64,000 nt of DNA, taken from assembly GCF_964204645.1 (NCBI RefSeq), contig NC_134028.1, forward strand, positions 19,752,153 through 19,816,152, in the 5' to 3' direction. The position numbers and the translations under genes were made by a program. Origin of the DNA: Tubulanus polymorphus (lineage: Eukaryota; Nemertea; Palaeonemertea; Tubulaniformes; Tubulanidae). The notes under the pieces were generated by a model. It worked only from the letters and a program-made list of their open reading frames with translations, had not been told where the DNA came from and did not search any database. Below, piece by piece: positions 61,625 through 64,000 of this stretch; the first letter of the stretch is position 1, and each line of letters opens with the position of its first letter.

Positions 61625-64000
61625 CTGAAATATACAATAGAAATAAGGTTAATATTTTGTGTTTTTTAGTCAGTGGTGAAATGTAATCCGTGGGTCGTAT
61701 GGTCATTTTCATCGAAATATGATTAAGGCATAGGTCAGGGTTGCTAGGAGTTTCATTACATTGTTGCCAGCAGCATTGCTAAGGGCGATCTTAACATTGC
61801 GGTATTGACCAATAGACAACAGCAATGACATTCTTGCCAGCAGCGCAACAAGGGTGCCCTCTATCGGTGCTCACACCGGTTCTGGTGTTTGATGAATTAG
61901 CGGTCGTTAACTTGTAAGCGTGATGCGGTGTTCATGCAGCGACCGCTTCTATCAACACGACGACCAGCAGCAATCAGCCGAACAAACAAAACCGGGGCGA
62001 TTTCATATTGGACGAATGAATATGAACTGATTGAGTCGGAGATGAATTATTAGTCGAGGTCCACAGTGTCAAATTCATCCCGTTTAAACGGGTACGATTC
62101 ACAAATTGCCGCCGTTCTGTTGATATTTGTATAAATTGACCCGAGGTCCACTCAGTCTGTTAGTCCTAGCTGATTAGATTAAGCTGCTGATGGCGCAGTC
62201 ACAGCAGTCACAGCGAGCTCTCACTAATAAATGAATTCGCATTGAAAAACTTCACGCTTCACTGCACATGATTACTCGCAATCGATAAATCTACCGCATC
62301 ACAGAAACTTATCATGGCTTCCACGGCGGCCATTTTTATTTCTGTGTCAGAATTTTTACTATTATCATCGATTTGTAATCAATTCAAATTTACTTTATTA
62401 CACAGACCAAATCGAACCTCCTCAAATCTGTCACGACTTTCTGAAATCGATAGATTTCGTGGCGATAGAACTTTTCATCTTGCGTGTTATTTATGTCCGG
62501 AAATAAGATGAATGAAAATTAATGTGAAGTCGATTTTTTAAAAATTTGATAACCGAACTTTTACTAGAATGGCGTTTCAATGCGAAATGAACGACAACTC
62601 GTTATTTTCAGAGTGACATCTCAGTTTCTGTATCGATCAATCTATCGAGTAATATCTCAATCTCTTATCTCGGATATATCATATTCGCATTGACGAAATG
62701 TGTTTCCACATATTTTTCTCGACGATTTTCTCTAATTCAGCCGCTCATTCTTTCTCTCTCTCTCTCCTGTTGCTAGCTTTTAGGATATAATTTACTGGAT
62801 GAAAAAAAATAGATTGCCGCTGCCATAATCATATAGAATTTACACACAGTCACACGCGACCATCAATAACTCTAAAACCCCGATACGAAAGTACAACTTT
62901 CAATAAGATTTTTACAGCTGATACCGAAATGGAAAGCATCAATTGGCAGCGACAGAAAATGATTCCATCACAAACAATCAATCCGAGAACGCAAAATGAA
63001 AAAATAACGAATGTCAAATTTTCAGCTCCGATCTTCTTCTTCCCGTATGCGACAATTCTCAATGGGAGAATCGATAATATTCACTCTCGCGAGTAACAGT
63101 TATACTGCGAGATTATGTTTGCGTTTAGCTAATGATACGAAATACTAGCGGCCAGTTACTCTCGGGATCAAATTAATCTCGATTCAGAATTTACGTCGGT
63201 TTTACTCTCGTCGAGAAGGCGACGATAAATTCACGGATTAATACCGATTGTTGTATTTACTCTCCGACGACAGCTTGGTGTGATGTTTACTCGCGCGAGT
63301 CGATACTAAAATTGAAACCGAGATAAAATTGAAAGTGAAACGTCACCGTTGATTAATATGGCTTCAGGATTTTGATTTGTAAACTGTTTAATTGTGTCGA
63401 ACGCGAGTAATTTGAGGATGGTTGTGACAGAACTGTGAGAGCGGGGGAGACCGGGTGAGACAGATTCATTAAACAATCTCAGCGTAAAAATGACCCGGAT
63501 GTTACTGTTATTGATAAAACTGTCAATATCCATGTCACGTGACAATAGCAGGTCGTTTTTCGATGCGGTTATTTATTGATTTTTATCATTTCGAAATGCA
63601 GATAACTTTAATGAAGCCGAATTGAAATATTCGGTGACGTTGCGATGAAATGAGACTCGGCGGCAATTAAAAATGTTTCAATAATCGTCTGGAATTTGTT
63701 TATTTTTCCGACTGTGAAGTGGTGACTGATTTGATTTAATTCCAAGGTTTATTAACGTATTCTTAACCTGCCCTTTCTACAGAGACGAACGGGGGCGATT
63801 TATTCCGAGAAATGTACGCAGTGATCCAAGTATTTCCAAATGCGTAAGACTTTTAAAGTAATTTACGTAACATTAACATCCTTCACCAGTACTTATATAG
63901 AGTTTAAGTAAAGGGTGAGTCTGTTCATTCATGACTCTACAGATACTATCAATACCTTTCTTCCAGCCCGGATACTAGAAAGAACTACTACATCTAATAT
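61625..64000. other. Upstream receptor intron, no exon recognised
   Basis: The next upstream exon (ECL2/TM4) was not found in the 2.4 kb to the window edge, so it presumably lies beyond it. A hydrophobic frame on the minus strand at 62850-63062 was examined and does not match a receptor helix in order. A short (ct)n run lies at 62755-62770. Confidence 0.4.

Noticed and set aside
62850-63062. Extra upstream exon of the receptor gene (hydrophobic minus-strand frame)
   Set aside because: The hydrophobic stretch lacks adhesion-receptor TM4/ECL2 landmarks and has no donor in the right phase for the exon at 61624.

Overview
The window is animal nuclear DNA. It is AT-rich, its genes are split by GT-AG introns, intergenic and intronic space is large, and it is loaded with minisatellites, tRNA-derived SINE-like copies and small inverted-repeat elements. 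The gene set and the repeat style suggest a marine invertebrate, possibly a lophotrochozoan such as a mollusc or brachiopod. That placement is inference; nothing here fixes the species.

Five protein genes can be supported. (1) An intronless intracellular-type serpin at 1410-2564, minus strand. (2) A complete six-exon CatSper3-type sperm calcium channel subunit at 6792-11534, plus strand, 383 residues. (3) A complete 18-exon paladin (PALD1) gene, coding from 16227 to 27141, plus strand, 881 residues with two CX5R phosphatase-like signatures. (4) A PRDM8 ortholog at 28345-30279, minus strand, with a PR/SET domain and three zinc fingers; it lies tail to tail with paladin, and the two candidate poly(A) signals are about 165 bases apart. 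(5) The 3' part of an adhesion-type (class B2) seven-transmembrane receptor, 56297-61624, minus strand, which runs off the right edge and ends in a PDZ-ligand-like tail. I built the exon models by hand from splice sites, reading-phase continuity and recognised family sequence. All phases close without frameshifts.

Between these genes: 3.1-6.4 kb is a complex of tandem arrays (periods of about 8, 9/18, 24 and 48 bases) arranged as nested inverted repeats, with an 84-base-arm hairpin beside it. 11.5-16.2 kb holds SINE-like copies, a pogo/Tigger-like MITE and a possible 5' non-coding exon of paladin. 30.3-56.2 kb has no gene I can support. It lies upstream of PRDM8 and may hold its 5' exon(s) and control elements. 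It also contains a 28-base minisatellite, a (TA)n tract, a perfect 26-base-arm palindrome and scattered small repeats.

The genes do not form a pathway. They are ordinary neighbours: a protease inhibitor, a sperm channel, a signalling phosphatase-like protein, a neural transcription factor and a surface receptor. The most unusual material is in the repeats: the fold-back-like array complex, a minisatellite that supplies paladin's stop codon, a palindromic MITE and a graded hexanucleotide tract in paladin introns, and a dispersed family of about 110-base palindromes.
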